This document shows, piece by piece, positions 27,728 to 37,499 of a DNA stretch of 64,000 nt (position 1 is the stretch's first letter; each line of letters begins with the position of its first letter). Made by a program: the position numbers and the translations under genes. A model generated the notes under the pieces. The model was given only the letters and a program-made list of their open reading frames with translations. It made no database searches and had not been told where the DNA came from. The stretch comes from Gardnerella coleohominis (GTDB taxonomy: Bacteria; Actinomycetota; Actinomycetes; Actinomycetales; Bifidobacteriaceae), in NCBI RefSeq assembly GCF_002896555.1, contig NZ_MNLH01000001.1, positions 248,001 to 312,000 of the forward strand, read 5' to 3'.

Positions 27728-27803
27728 GACTGCATGTATTAGTAAAAGAACTTTAGTTAAAATAAATAGAAATTAAAACAAATAGAAAAACAAATAGAAA
27801 TTA

Positions 27804-27843
27804 AAATAAAGGGACAAACCAACTTCGGCATGTCCCTTTATTT
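27804..27843. terminator. bidirectional terminator between the IMPase-like gene and hup
   Basis: AAATAAAGGGACA (27804-27816) and TGTCCCTTTATTT (27831-27843) form a 13-bp stem with a 14-nt loop. A-run before and T-run after make it functional on both strands for these convergent genes. Confidence 0.88.
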
Positions 27844-27877
27844 GTTTCACACAAAATCTGTGCAGAACTTGCTAATT

Positions 27878-28159
27878 TCAGGCGGTAACAGCCTTCTTTA
27901 ACAAAGAACCAGCAGAGATACGCACGCCATAGGAGGCAGGAATCTTGATGGTTTCACCGGTACGAGGATTGCGACCAGTGCGCTCAGCACGCTTTACGCG
28001 CTCTGCTGAGAACAGACCGGTAAGCTTCAAACCTTCACCAGACTGCAAAGCCTCAACGAACACATCCTGGAATGCGTTGACGGCGGCTTCGGCCTGTGCC
28101 TTAGTCAGGTTGGACTTCTGTGCGATCTTCGAAATGAGATCAGACTTGTTGTATGCCAT
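27878..28159 (-). CDS. hup: HU family DNA-binding protein
   Basis: A 93-aa histone-like HU: MAYNKSDLISKIAQKSNL with the helical N-terminal dimerisation part, then the RTGRNPRTGETIKIPASYGVRI signature of the DNA-embracing arm. It compacts and bends chromosomal DNA. Codon use is GC-enriched, as for a very abundant protein. AAGGATG lies before the start. Single gene with its own terminator. Confidence 0.96.
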   Translation of the reverse strand: MAYNKSDLISKIAQKSNLTKAQAEAAVNAFQDVFVEALQSGEGLKLTGLFSAERVKRAERTGRNPRTGETIKIPASYGVRISAGSLLKKAVTA

Positions 28160-28372
28160 GCAGCATCCTTTGTGTCAGGGGCCTTCTTTTCGAAGACCAC
28201 GTTCATACTAGATATTAGTACATTTTCCCTACAAATGTAGCCATTTTTGGTGATTTTTTAAAGTTTTTTTAGGATTTTTTCATATTTATAGATTTAAAAA
28301 ACTTTTTCATATACGAAATCACTAAATATGCAATTATTCAAACGATATTAATCTATAAATCGACTGAAAATA

Positions 28373-30823
28373 TTAAATATAATTATGCTTATTTAACCAA
28401 TGCATAGACATTGCGCCTAATGGTATGCGCAACCAGTAAAACATCAATCTATAAAGCAATGTGGCAGATAACGCTATTGTTGGTGGAACTCCAACAGACG
28501 TAAAGGCAAATGTTAACGATGCTTCAACAGCTCCAAGACCTCCAGGTGTAGGAATAGCAGATCCTGCAGCATTTGCTATTAAGAACAGTAATATGGTTTC
28601 GAAAGGATTCGCGTAGTATCCGAAAGCAAGAAGTGAAATCCAATATCCCATTCCTACTGAAATAACTAATATAATTGCTCCAACAATTCCGCCAATAAGC
28701 TGACCGGGATGCGAAATCATCTCTTTGATTTGTAATCCATATGCAGAAATAATTGGCAAATATCTACGAGTTATTCTTTTACGAATAGGGGAGATAATCA
28801 TACAAAGCGATACTACAAGGGTAGTTATTCCAATTACAGTCACAAACATATGTGTAGGAACCATACCCGAAAGCACGTTTCTACCTGTAAAGATTCCGAT
28901 TATAAACATAACGGAAGCAGTTATAATTGCTTGAATCATCCATACAGCACTTGTAATTGCAGTAGAAGCAGTTGAATTATATCCTTGCTTTTTCAAAATT
29001 TGAAGATTTACGAATGCAGGTCCAACTCCAGCAGGCATTGAAACTACTGTAAAACCGGAAGCAGCCTGCGAGCAGAACAATACCCACGCCGAAGGCTTAG
29101 AATCATCCATGAACGAAGAAAGAGTAATTGCAGAACCAATCCAGGCAACCATACTACAAATAAAGCAAAGCACTACTAGAACTGGGTCAGCTAATCGCAA
29201 AGCTCTAATCAAGTCTTGAGGATGTAATTGCGTAATAATAACAGCAATAGCAACAATTGCTAAAACCAAGCTTACAAAGAATCGCAAATTAAATCTCGAA
29301 AGGCGTATAGTACTTGAATCTTCTTCATCTACTTCTTCTACTACAATCTTGCTTACTTTATTTCTCAATTCTTCAAGCATCTTTTTATTTACTGCAGGCA
29401 ATGCGCGCGTAGAAGCAGAAATTGCTGCTTTTTGCATATAAGGCAATAATTCAGACAGAGTGTTACAACCCCAAGATTTAATAGCAGCTTCTACAGCATT
29501 ATCGATTCCAATGCATGCAGAAATAAGAGTTAATAATTGAACTTTATCCAAAGCAATATTGTTCTTATCACTTGCAACATCACCATTATGCCATCCTGCA
29601 ATAATAGGAGTTCCATTTTCTAATCGAGCTAAGGATTCTGGAGTAATACGCCTATGTGTGATTCCTCGACTATTTGCAATATCCAAATACCTCATGAATC
29701 TAGTAGCGTCATCAACTGTCATAGTGTTTAAATTGCATGGCGTAGGAGCGTTAGCAGCATTAAAAACCATCATAGATGATTTTTCAAAATCAGTTACTCC
29801 ATAAAAATTTGCAGTAGCTAATCTTAAATTACGTAAAGCCAAAAGCATAGAAAGATGATGATGAACAGAATGCCTTGCAGACAAATCCCTACGAGCAGGG
29901 ACATCAACTAGACGAATCCACTGCCATAACTGGTTTATATATCCAGGCAAATGCACTTGATTGTCTAATACTGAAATCACATAACGATTCCCATGAATAT
30001 CAATAGCGTCATAAAGCCTAGAATTTTCAATCAAATCATCGTCAAGACTTGAACGAAGCATACCAGAATGATCTGCTTGCTGATTGCGCCTAGTGAGCTG
30101 CACTAAATTATCAATGCCGATGTTACTTAAAGCATCAACAATATCGTCACCCCAAGCACCTCTAGTTTGAGTACCTTTAATAAAACGTATTAATGTACCA
30201 ATCGTTCTACCAATACACCATGACGCTAAAACTCCCGCTAAAGGATGCCAAGATGTCATAACTAATATTGGAGATGCAACAATCAACGCATGCCAAGATA
30301 TTTTAACAAAACGATTATCACGTCTAGGTCCGCTTACAGTAAGAAAAGCAACTAAAACAGCATACATATCTGGTAATAATTCGAATGAATCACTACCTTG
30401 AAAATTTGAAATTGAACTAAGCGACGCGAATAACGATTGGTTCTTAAAAGATGCGAGCATATAAGAAATAGCCCAAACAGCAGGATACGTAAGCAACAAC
30501 GTAAGAGTAGACAGTACAGTATCAAACCATTTTTTAGCATTAATCATTGATGCTAAAACTAGAGAGACAATTATTAATGTCAATCCTTGTTGTAATAAAG
30601 ATGACGGTACGCCATTAATAATCCATATAATCATTTTCCCTGCACTGCGAGCGTCGTGTTCAACGCCCGCAGTAGTACCAGAAAGATACATTGCAAAGAA
30701 AATAACAATACAAGTAAGAACTAATGAAAATATAGAGTAAAGCAAATCTGCTAAATCTCTCACCCTTACAGGCTGAGTATCATTAATAACAACATCCTTA
30801 TGGGAAATTACTTGCGTTTGCAT
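28373..30823 (-). CDS. flippase-like membrane protein with a kinase-like central region
   Basis: An 816-aa protein. The N-terminal part (about residues 30-185) has several membrane segments; the middle (about 200-490) is soluble; the C-terminal 300 residues carry the multi-pass lysylphosphatidylglycerol-synthase/flippase (YbhN, TIGR00374-like) domain with the PAGVGPAFVNLQIL and TPGGLGAVEASL signatures. The soluble part resembles a protein kinase fold as found in related actinobacterial proteins, but the catalytic loop reads ITHRRITPESL (no HRD Asp) and the DFG position reads AGWH, so it is likely a pseudokinase. No lysyltransferase domain, so true MprF activity is not expected. Start lacks a strong ribosome site. 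Confidence 0.75.
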   Translation of the reverse strand: MQTQVISHKDVVINDTQPVRVRDLADLLYSIFSLVLTCIVIFFAMYLSGTTAGVEHDARSAGKMIIWIINGVPSSLLQQGLTLIIVSLVLASMINAKKWFDTVLSTLTLLLTYPAVWAISYMLASFKNQSLFASLSSISNFQGSDSFELLPDMYAVLVAFLTVSGPRRDNRFVKISWHALIVASPILVMTSWHPLAGVLASWCIGRTIGTLIRFIKGTQTRGAWGDDIVDALSNIGIDNLVQLTRRNQQADHSGMLRSSLDDDLIENSRLYDAIDIHGNRYVISVLDNQVHLPGYINQLWQWIRLVDVPARRDLSARHSVHHHLSMLLALRNLRLATANFYGVTDFEKSSMMVFNAANAPTPCNLNTMTVDDATRFMRYLDIANSRGITHRRITPESLARLENGTPIIAGWHNGDVASDKNNIALDKVQLLTLISACIGIDNAVEAAIKSWGCNTLSELLPYMQKAAISASTRALPAVNKKMLEELRNKVSKIVVEEVDEEDSSTIRLSRFNLRFFVSLVLAIVAIAVIITQLHPQDLIRALRLADPVLVVLCFICSMVAWIGSAITLSSFMDDSKPSAWVLFCSQAASGFTVVSMPAGVGPAFVNLQILKKQGYNSTASTAITSAVWMIQAIITASVMFIIGIFTGRNVLSGMVPTHMFVTVIGITTLVVSLCMIISPIRKRITRRYLPIISAYGLQIKEMISHPGQLIGGIVGAIILVISVGMGYWISLLAFGYYANPFETILLFLIANAAGSAIPTPGGLGAVEASLTFAFTSVGVPPTIALSATLLYRLMFYWLRIPLGAMSMHWLNKHNYI

Positions 30824-30946
30824 AACCGTACCACTAATTTTTATGCGTATAACATCTGCTGTTCAACAAAGAGCAACGTTAAATTAATACTTGTTAAGTA
30901 TTCTATAACATTTATCGCATAGGTTAGAAGTTCTAATTAAATATTC

Positions 30947-32389
30947 TCATTTAAGAAAATCTATTAATTTTGAAGCTAAACCTGTATAAGTTGCTGGCGT
31001 TAAAGAGCTTAGACGCTTAGCGGTTTCATCATCAAAATTACGAGAAGAAATAAAAGCTTCAACGTCTTCTTGAGTAATGTGATGTCCACGCATAAGCTCT
31101 TTAACTTGCTCATAAGGACGTTCCATTCCTTCAACTCCAGCAATTTCCTCAGCTCGCATTGCTGTTTGAATAGGCTCACCTAAAACTTCCCAATTATCGT
31201 CTAATTCTTTAGACATAAAATCTGCATTAGGGTGAATTGACTGCAATCCGCCAAACAAATTATTGAGTGCAAGAACTGCATAGCCAAACGCAGAACCAAT
31301 ATTCCTTTGTGTAGTTGAATCTGTTAAATCTCTTTGCCAACGGCTTTCAGTAAGAGTTGCGCAAAGAGTATCGAATAATGCGCATGAGATTTCAAGATTT
31401 GCTTCCGCATTTTCAAAGCGGATTGGATTAACTTTATGAGGCATAGTAGATGATCCTGTCGCGCCCTTAACAGGAACTTGTACAAATACTCCTCGAGATA
31501 TGTACATCCATACATCAACAGCAAGATTATGCAAGATATGATTTATATGGCTCACAGTGCTATACAATTCAGCTTGCCAATCATGGCTTTCAATTTGTGT
31601 TGTCAAAGGATTGAAATCAAGTCCCATTCGATTTTCAACGAATTCTTTAGATACACTAATCCAATCAACTTCTGGGAATGCTGCAACATGAGCACCAAAA
31701 GTACCAGTGGCTCCATTAATTTTCCCAAGATATTCTTGAGTATTTAAATGCTTTTGCTGACGCTTTAATCTATAAGCGTACACAGCTAATTCTTTACCTA
31801 AAGTTGTTGGGGTAGCAGGCTGACCGTGCGTAAGCGAAAGAAGTGGCATATCCCTGTATTCTTGCGCTTTTTGAGTTAAATAATCAACTATTGAATCTAA
31901 TTGCGGTCTATAAACATTCTTAACAGCATTCTTAACACATCTAGCAATAGAAAGATTGTTAATATCTTCACTAGTGCATGCAAAATGAACAAGAGTCTTA
32001 AGAGAGGAAAGCTGTGTTTTATGCCCAAGCTTTTCTTCTGCCTGATCTAAAGCATCATCAATATAGTATTCAACTGCTTTAACATCATGATGCGTAACAG
32101 CCTCGTGAGCAGCATGAAGAGCAATACCATCTTTATCAAAGTTTTCTGGAATTGAACGCAAATATTCGCATTCTTCATCGCTTAAAGGATTAACACCCTT
32201 AACAATAGGCGTAAAGTTATTGGCATCATATCCGTTTGCTAAAAGAATCATCCATTCAACTTCTACGCGCATGCGTTCGCGATTCAAAGCAGGTTCGCTA
32301 AGGTATTCAACAAGACAAGATGTTTGAGAATGATAGCGTCCATCGAGTGGTGTAAGAGCAATAGCAGGAGAAATATCAGTAAGCTTCAT
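30947..32389 (-). CDS. purB: adenylosuccinate lyase
   Basis: A 480-aa PurB of the long (E. coli-like) type, which cleaves SAICAR and adenylosuccinate in purine synthesis. TPLDGRY at the N terminus, TSEDINNL, SLTHGQPATPTT (catalytic His) and the fumarase-superfamily signature GSSTMPHKVNPI (about residues 310-321) are all present. Start ATG follows TAAGGTA. Stands between two membrane or exported proteins with no evident operon partner. Confidence 0.95.
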   Translation of the reverse strand: MKLTDISPAIALTPLDGRYHSQTSCLVEYLSEPALNRERMRVEVEWMILLANGYDANNFTPIVKGVNPLSDEECEYLRSIPENFDKDGIALHAAHEAVTHHDVKAVEYYIDDALDQAEEKLGHKTQLSSLKTLVHFACTSEDINNLSIARCVKNAVKNVYRPQLDSIVDYLTQKAQEYRDMPLLSLTHGQPATPTTLGKELAVYAYRLKRQQKHLNTQEYLGKINGATGTFGAHVAAFPEVDWISVSKEFVENRMGLDFNPLTTQIESHDWQAELYSTVSHINHILHNLAVDVWMYISRGVFVQVPVKGATGSSTMPHKVNPIRFENAEANLEISCALFDTLCATLTESRWQRDLTDSTTQRNIGSAFGYAVLALNNLFGGLQSIHPNADFMSKELDDNWEVLGEPIQTAMRAEEIAGVEGMERPYEQVKELMRGHHITQEDVEAFISSRNFDDETAKRLSSLTPATYTGLASKLIDFLK

Positions 32390-32427
32390 AGTTTTACCTT
32401 ACATCAAACTAGGAATTAGATTTATTC

Positions 32428-34023
32428 TTACTTGTTAACTGTGCCTTGCCAGAGTGTTGTACTTTCTAATTTTCCACTAACTATATTTTCAAAATGCTCT
32501 TCTTGACTACGAATTGCACGCGAACCTAAAGCCGAAGCATCTTCATAAGCAGCGCAATGATAATGTAAATCATGACTTAACGTACCTGATTCCGGAACCC
32601 CTTTTACTGTTGTTCCAGAAACGTTATACGAATCTTTAGATGATTTAGATTTTTTATTTCTTTTATCATCTTTATTTTTTTCATTACCATAATGAGTTGT
32701 TTTTGCGCTAATCGTCACCCAATTGTTTCTTGAAGGATTAGATTTTCCGTCAAGACTTGGCACAAGTTCATCATCCATTTCTACGCTTGTTACCCAAGTT
32801 TTTTTCGGGATAGGATGATTTGCTATAGGAGATCCTGCAGTTATAACATGCTGAATATTATATTCTTCTGAATAATCACTAGCTATGCTTGCTGCAACAA
32901 TTCCTCCTTGAGAATGGCCAATAATTGCAACAGAATCATTCTTATTTATTCCAGCTTTACGCATTGCTTCTATTACCATACGAGTGCTATCTGCCTGAGT
33001 TCTTGAAATTTTATTTTCACTCATAACTTCAGCATTTTGCTCCCACCCAAAAGGAGAGTGAGGTTTGCCATCTGTCCCAGGTATTGTAACTAACCAAGAT
33101 TTGCTTCCATCTGGTTTTCTGAAGCACTGTATAGCTACTGTTGCAGCTTCAGAATTGACAAGCGGAGGCTTTACACCTATATTTCCATTGCTTAATTCTG
33201 TAATATTTGTAAAAGCTTCTCCTATTGTTTGACCTTTTTTAGGCAATATATTCTTATATGACTTTTTTGGAATATTGACTTTAGTTACAGTTAACTTATT
33301 TCCTTGCCATAGATTATTAATTCTTGAAGATATGGAACTTAATCCTCCAGAAACTCTTGCTAAAGGAGAATTAAGATTAGAAAATCCAAATGAAAACTTT
33401 CCATTTTTAAATAATGACTTAGTTTTTTGGATAGAATTCAGCCAGCGCAAAGGTAATCCCGTTATTGGATTAATAATAAAATGTTGCGAAAGTCCTTTAA
33501 TAAGACCTTGTTGCAATGGGGCAGTATTGTGAGACCATTTTGCAAAATTTCGCATATTACTATTTGGAGTTGTTGAATCTTTAAAAATAGATATTCCAGC
33601 ATAAACAAATATTGGAATAGCTGTTGCCGGAGCAAAAGTAAAACCTAAAGAAACAACATTGTCAAAAAGCTGTTTAGAGGCTCTTTCTGCTTCAGAATAT
33701 AAACTATTCGCGCGAGAAAGAAGAACACTTAATTCAAATAACTTCTCAGAAAAACGCTTACATTCTTTCGAATTCATCTCACATTGATCATAAGTTAAAG
33801 AAGTTGTTAATGAATTATTCGTATTGCATAATGGGCCTTCACAAGAATTCTTAGATAGGGAATTAGCCATGATTCTACTAGCAGCTTGCATCCATTGAGA
33901 ACTTAAAGAATCAAATTCTTGAGAAAGCTTATGCAGCTGATTGCAACAAGAACGATACTCGCTTTCTTGCGAAACAGATAGCTTTGTGCCACCACTTATA
34001 CTTGATTGAACTTTCCAAACCAT
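32428..34023 (-). CDS. alpha/beta-hydrolase (lipase-like) protein with helical N-terminal region
   Basis: A 531-aa protein. The first 150 residues are helical and polar, followed by a hydrophobic segment (FTFAPATAIPIFVYAGISIF, about residues 130-150), then an alpha/beta-hydrolase domain (about 290-500) with the nucleophile elbow GHSQGG near residue 373, probable acid in DDELVPSLDG and His in LSHDLHYH. No standard signal peptide was seen. A helical N-terminal module before a toxin- or enzyme-like domain, plus the tiny partner gene upstream, resembles WXG/LXG-type exoproteins, but this is inference. Start ATG 34023 after TTGGAG; its ATG overlaps the stop of the 69-aa gene (TAATG). Confidence 0.65.
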   Translation of the reverse strand: MVWKVQSSISGGTKLSVSQESEYRSCCNQLHKLSQEFDSLSSQWMQAASRIMANSLSKNSCEGPLCNTNNSLTTSLTYDQCEMNSKECKRFSEKLFELSVLLSRANSLYSEAERASKQLFDNVVSLGFTFAPATAIPIFVYAGISIFKDSTTPNSNMRNFAKWSHNTAPLQQGLIKGLSQHFIINPITGLPLRWLNSIQKTKSLFKNGKFSFGFSNLNSPLARVSGGLSSISSRINNLWQGNKLTVTKVNIPKKSYKNILPKKGQTIGEAFTNITELSNGNIGVKPPLVNSEAATVAIQCFRKPDGSKSWLVTIPGTDGKPHSPFGWEQNAEVMSENKISRTQADSTRMVIEAMRKAGINKNDSVAIIGHSQGGIVAASIASDYSEEYNIQHVITAGSPIANHPIPKKTWVTSVEMDDELVPSLDGKSNPSRNNWVTISAKTTHYGNEKNKDDKRNKKSKSSKDSYNVSGTTVKGVPESGTLSHDLHYHCAAYEDASALGSRAIRSQEEHFENIVSGKLESTTLWQGTVNK

Positions 34024-34232
34024 TATGCGCTCCAATATGAGTGCGATATCGATAATGCTTCTCTTGCAACATTCTGCAAATCATTTTTGTATAAGGTTGC
34101 CGCTTTTCCAGTCCAATCACTTAATTCATGCGAACGTACAAGTGATAGCAAATCTAATGCACAAATGTATGTGCTGCGTTTAAGTGACGCGAATTCATCA
34201 TAAGTATTGTTAAACATACATGTATTACACAT
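34023..34232 (-). CDS. 69-aa helical protein coupled to the hydrolase
   Basis: A small protein whose stop (TAA) overlaps the start of the hydrolase gene by 2 nt, implying coupled translation. Its sequence is predicted helical with a central W-T-G (ELSDWTGKAATLYKNDL), reminiscent of the turn in WXG100 proteins, although at 69 residues it is shorter than a normal WXG100. The start is uncertain (ATG 34232 or 34217), with no good ribosome site. A 14-nt motif shared with the WXG100 locus lies about 35 bp upstream. It may be a secretion partner or chaperone of the hydrolase. Confidence 0.5.
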   Translation of the reverse strand: MCNTCMFNNTYDEFASLKRSTYICALDLLSLVRSHELSDWTGKAATLYKNDLQNVAREALSISHSYWSA

Positions 34233-34266
34233 AATAAATGCATAAAAGTCACGTATTTTCTTCTAA

Positions 34267-34280
34267 TGTGGTCAGAAGTT
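34267..34280 (-). promoter_or_regulatory. 14-nt motif shared with the WXG100 locus
   Basis: TGTGGTCAGAAGTT on the plus strand (reading AACTTCTGACCACA toward the 69-aa gene on the minus strand), identical to 44771-44784 upstream of the WXG100 gene. It may be a regulator site; the binding protein is unknown. Confidence 0.4.
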
Positions 34281-34354
34281 ATTTATGGCTATATGATGCG
34301 AATTCCAATCTATTTTTTAGATTTTTTAAAAAATTTTCACTATTTTATTTTAAA

Positions 34355-35014
34355 TTACCAAGGCTTATTAGGGTTGTCTGACTTAGATATACTTCCTTTA
34401 GATTTATTTAAATCAATGTTCTTATTTGACTTAGAATCATTGTCATAATTTTCATATTGATGATTCGAATGATTATTTTGTTTCAAAAGATCTTCTACTT
34501 TATTCTTTTGAGTACTATTAAGTTCAGGCTTATTTTCATTAGAAGCATCACTATTAGACTTACCAGATTTATTAGTAGAGTCTGATTTAGGATTATTGCT
34601 TGTGTTAATTTTATTTTGATCAACGCTATTCTTATCAGATTTATTCATAGCGTCTTCCTGATTTATACGATTAGTTAATTGTTTTGTAAATGCTCTAGAA
34701 ATAGCTGCATTTCTCTCAATATTTTTCTTAATATGAGGTAAAAGAAAATCACTATTAGAGTTAGCATCGTCAAATTGAGCATCGGTTTGTTGTTGCTGAA
34801 TCTTAAGCATATGCAAATCTAAATCTAGCTTATTTAAAGATTTAACATTTTCGACTAACTTATGTGTTGCTTCATTATATGCTATTTCAGAACGTATATT
34901 TACAATCACAGCAAAGATAACAGCGAGCGCTAAAATCGCAAGAATAACAGCACTAATACGCATTAACATGCGCGATACTAATAAGGAATTACTTGAAGGT
35001 TTTTTAAGTCTCAT
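34355..35014 (-). CDS. membrane-anchored protein, last gene of the MoxR/vWA operon
   Basis: A 219-aa protein with one N-terminal membrane segment (about residues 17-40), a short helical part, and a long polar Asn/Ser/Lys-rich tail. Its ATG overlaps the stop of the upstream vWA gene by 4 nt. It has no recognised catalytic motif. By position it is an accessory subunit of the MoxR-vWA complex, possibly facing the cell wall. The tail is low-complexity and AT-rich. Confidence 0.6.
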   Translation of the reverse strand: MRLKKPSSNSLLVSRMLMRISAVILAILALAVIFAVIVNIRSEIAYNEATHKLVENVKSLNKLDLDLHMLKIQQQQTDAQFDDANSNSDFLLPHIKKNIERNAAISRAFTKQLTNRINQEDAMNKSDKNSVDQNKINTSNNPKSDSTNKSGKSNSDASNENKPELNSTQKNKVEDLLKQNNHSNHQYENYDNDSKSNKNIDLNKSKGSISKSDNPNKPW

Positions 35015-36216
35015 ATCAACTTCCTAGATGTCAAAAGCCATACTGATAATTCCCATAACATTACAAAAGATAATACTAAAGCAAATGGCCATACAATCGG
35101 TTCAGGACGTAATCTAGGTTTAAAAGTCTTACTATCACGCCATTGTTTAGACATAATACTCTTAGCTTCATTACCAATTTCTTGGCTATATTTAGCGTGT
35201 ATGAATCCTCCACTTAGCTCGTCTGCAATATTTTTCATATTTTTGTCATCAGTTTTTGAAATTCCTGGATTTCCTGTTGAAGGATCGATAACCCAAGAAC
35301 TGGAAGACTTAGAAGAAGCTGAACTAGAATCGGAAGAAGAATCATCAGCAGAATCAGAAGTATCGCTATTATCTGAATCTTCTAAAGTATCTTTAGAAAC
35401 AGGTATTTTTCCACCTTCTTTTGATCCTACTGTAATAACGAAAGCATGATTTATATATGCTCTTAAAGATGAGAAAGTACGACGTTTGCGAGCTGTTGTT
35501 TCTTCACCATCGCTAATAAGATACAAGACATTAACATCTTCAGGATGAGAATCGCGAATAGCTTTTGCTGTAAGCAGAGTTTGATCAATTGGAGCATCTA
35601 AACTTGTTCCTGAAGAAATCCCCGTAGGCTCTGTTTGAACAGTATTAACCCAATTTTCTATTGCGTTAGCATCAGGGGTTAAAGGCACATCTACTGATGT
35701 TGACGTTCCAAAACGTATTCCAGCAAAACTTGCATTAGGGTATGATTTTGTGACTTTATTTATAATCAGCTTTGCTGCTTGAATTCGCTCTATATTTTTA
35801 TAACTTGCGTAACCGGCATCTTTTACTTTCATAGATCCTGTAACGTCTAATACGAATAATACGTTTGTTGCACTTAAAGATCTATGGATTGTATTTCGCA
35901 TTACGCAAGGGCATATCACGCATATTGAAAGTAAGATACAAATAACGAATCTTCTAATGCGCATGCCAACTGTTTCGTTAGTAAGATTCGATTTTGTGAA
36001 ACTGATTTTATAACGCGAAATTCCTTTTAAATTGTTATTTTTCAAAATCTTTAAATCAAAATATATAAATTCTTTTAAAGCAAAAAGCAATATAACAGTT
36101 AAAAGAATTGATGCAAAAATCCACCCGAAAATAGGTTTCAATATTATTTGCCCAGATGAAAAATTCTCGTATGCTACTGCATTAAATGACGTTTTCGCAA
36201 TTGATAGAAGTGTCAT
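35011..36216 (-). CDS. von Willebrand factor A domain membrane protein (BatA/B-like), 2
   Basis: A 401-aa protein with membrane segments near residues 28-48 and 100-115 and one near the C terminus (about 378-395), enclosing a vWA domain. The metal-ion-dependent adhesion site reads VLDVTGSMKV (DxTxS form), followed by a conserved Thr region and ISDGEETTARKR. A Ser/Asp-rich insert follows. ATG 36216 is chosen because AAGGAG is well placed and the start overlaps the previous stop by 4 nt (ATGA). In MoxR systems vWA proteins are the substrates or partners remodelled by the AAA ATPase. Confidence 0.78.
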   Translation of the reverse strand: MTLLSIAKTSFNAVAYENFSSGQIILKPIFGWIFASILLTVILLFALKEFIYFDLKILKNNNLKGISRYKISFTKSNLTNETVGMRIRRFVICILLSICVICPCVMRNTIHRSLSATNVLFVLDVTGSMKVKDAGYASYKNIERIQAAKLIINKVTKSYPNASFAGIRFGTSTSVDVPLTPDANAIENWVNTVQTEPTGISSGTSLDAPIDQTLLTAKAIRDSHPEDVNVLYLISDGEETTARKRRTFSSLRAYINHAFVITVGSKEGGKIPVSKDTLEDSDNSDTSDSADDSSSDSSSASSKSSSSWVIDPSTGNPGISKTDDKNMKNIADELSGGFIHAKYSQEIGNEAKSIMSKQWRDSKTFKPRLRPEPIVWPFALVLSFVMLWELSVWLLTSRKLI

Positions 36217-37457
36217 CGTTTCATACTCCTTGCAATTGTTAGCCAAACAATAAAGCATAAAATCGTAAGCAAAATCCATAAATCAGGATCATCACTTAAA
36301 GCTGACTGATTGTTTTTATTCGCAAAAATACCTCTTGTTTGTTCAATTTTACGAACAAGACTTAATACGGAATCGTTGTTTCTTGTTAAGAACGTTCCTC
36401 CATGAGTTTCAATAAGATTCTTCATGCTCAAAGTAGTGTCGTTGTTTTCGTTTTCAGTAGAACCTGAATATAATCCGTCAACAGTTATATGAGCTTGTTT
36501 AGTTAAATCTAACGCTTGTTGCAATGTGTAAGTAGGCTTTCCAGAAACAACATTATCTGTTGCTAATACTATAGACGCATTCCTATGGAATCTGTTAGCT
36601 GTTTTATGACCATTGTTTGTAGATCCGTAGATAAAACCTGGAATCATTGCAGCACAACTGACTAATCCATCACCGATTAGCGATGTAGATTCCTTGCGAT
36701 TTTGAGTACCATCTAACCAGTCAGAAATCTGTTGATATTGGCGCTGTTGCATTTTATCAATGCTACTTTGAGTTTGAACTCCATTTAAAAGTTTAGATGC
36801 GTATGAAAGTTGCTTTTTAACTAATTCGTAATCATCTGTTAAAGGGAAAACGGTTCTAGAAGTCGAATTAAAAATACTTAAACCTATTCTTTCACCTTGA
36901 AAATGCTCTACAAAACTTAAGTATGATTGCAAAACCTCTTGATCATATGGCAACGTAGAGCCGGAAACATCTAAGCATAAAACAATATCTCTAGTGCTTG
37001 CTTGCTCGTGAGCATCTGAAATTTTTGATGGTCTTGCAAATAATCCTAAAGCGCTTATCAAAGATAGAACTAATAAAATTGTTGCTGTTCTGCGTAGAAT
37101 AATCCACTTTCTCCACAATCTACTTGCTATTGTTCCCTGTAAGTCATCATCAATACTAAAAGTGTATAAAGTGCTAATATTTTCAATATTCTTTTTACTG
37201 CTCTTACTTTTTTTACTACTCTTATTCGAATTATCAGAAGAAGAAGCGTTTTCTACAAATTTATTTTTTCTTTTACTATTAAGACTATTTTCTTGATTAA
37301 GTATTAAAGATTCCCAAATTTTTCTACGCTTTTTTTGTATAACGAAATCATAAATAAAAACAAATAGAAGAATGCAAACTGATACAAACATTCCAATTAA
37401 GAAAAGAAATGGCCATTGCCACTGCCAAGGCCATATCATTTGCCAGCTTCCATTCAT
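36213..37457 (-). CDS. von Willebrand factor A domain membrane protein (BatA/B-like), 1
   Basis: A 414-aa protein with a Trp-rich N terminus, membrane segments around residues 13-35 and 115-140 and at the C terminus, and a vWA domain whose MIDAS motif is CLDVSGSTLPY (DxSxS). A charged Ser/Lys linker (about residues 60-90) separates the first two membrane segments. Its stop overlaps the next vWA gene. Paired vWA genes after MoxR and DUF58 are typical of the BatA/BatB arrangement; metal dependence is known for the family, not shown here. Confidence 0.78.
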   Translation of the reverse strand: MNGSWQMIWPWQWQWPFLFLIGMFVSVCILLFVFIYDFVIQKKRRKIWESLILNQENSLNSKRKNKFVENASSSDNSNKSSKKSKSSKKNIENISTLYTFSIDDDLQGTIASRLWRKWIILRRTATILLVLSLISALGLFARPSKISDAHEQASTRDIVLCLDVSGSTLPYDQEVLQSYLSFVEHFQGERIGLSIFNSTSRTVFPLTDDYELVKKQLSYASKLLNGVQTQSSIDKMQQRQYQQISDWLDGTQNRKESTSLIGDGLVSCAAMIPGFIYGSTNNGHKTANRFHRNASIVLATDNVVSGKPTYTLQQALDLTKQAHITVDGLYSGSTENENNDTTLSMKNLIETHGGTFLTRNNDSVLSLVRKIEQTRGIFANKNNQSALSDDPDLWILLTILCFIVWLTIARSMKR

Positions 37458-37499
37458 AAAATTTAGCCCCTTTAAACTTAAAGCATATTAACTTATATA

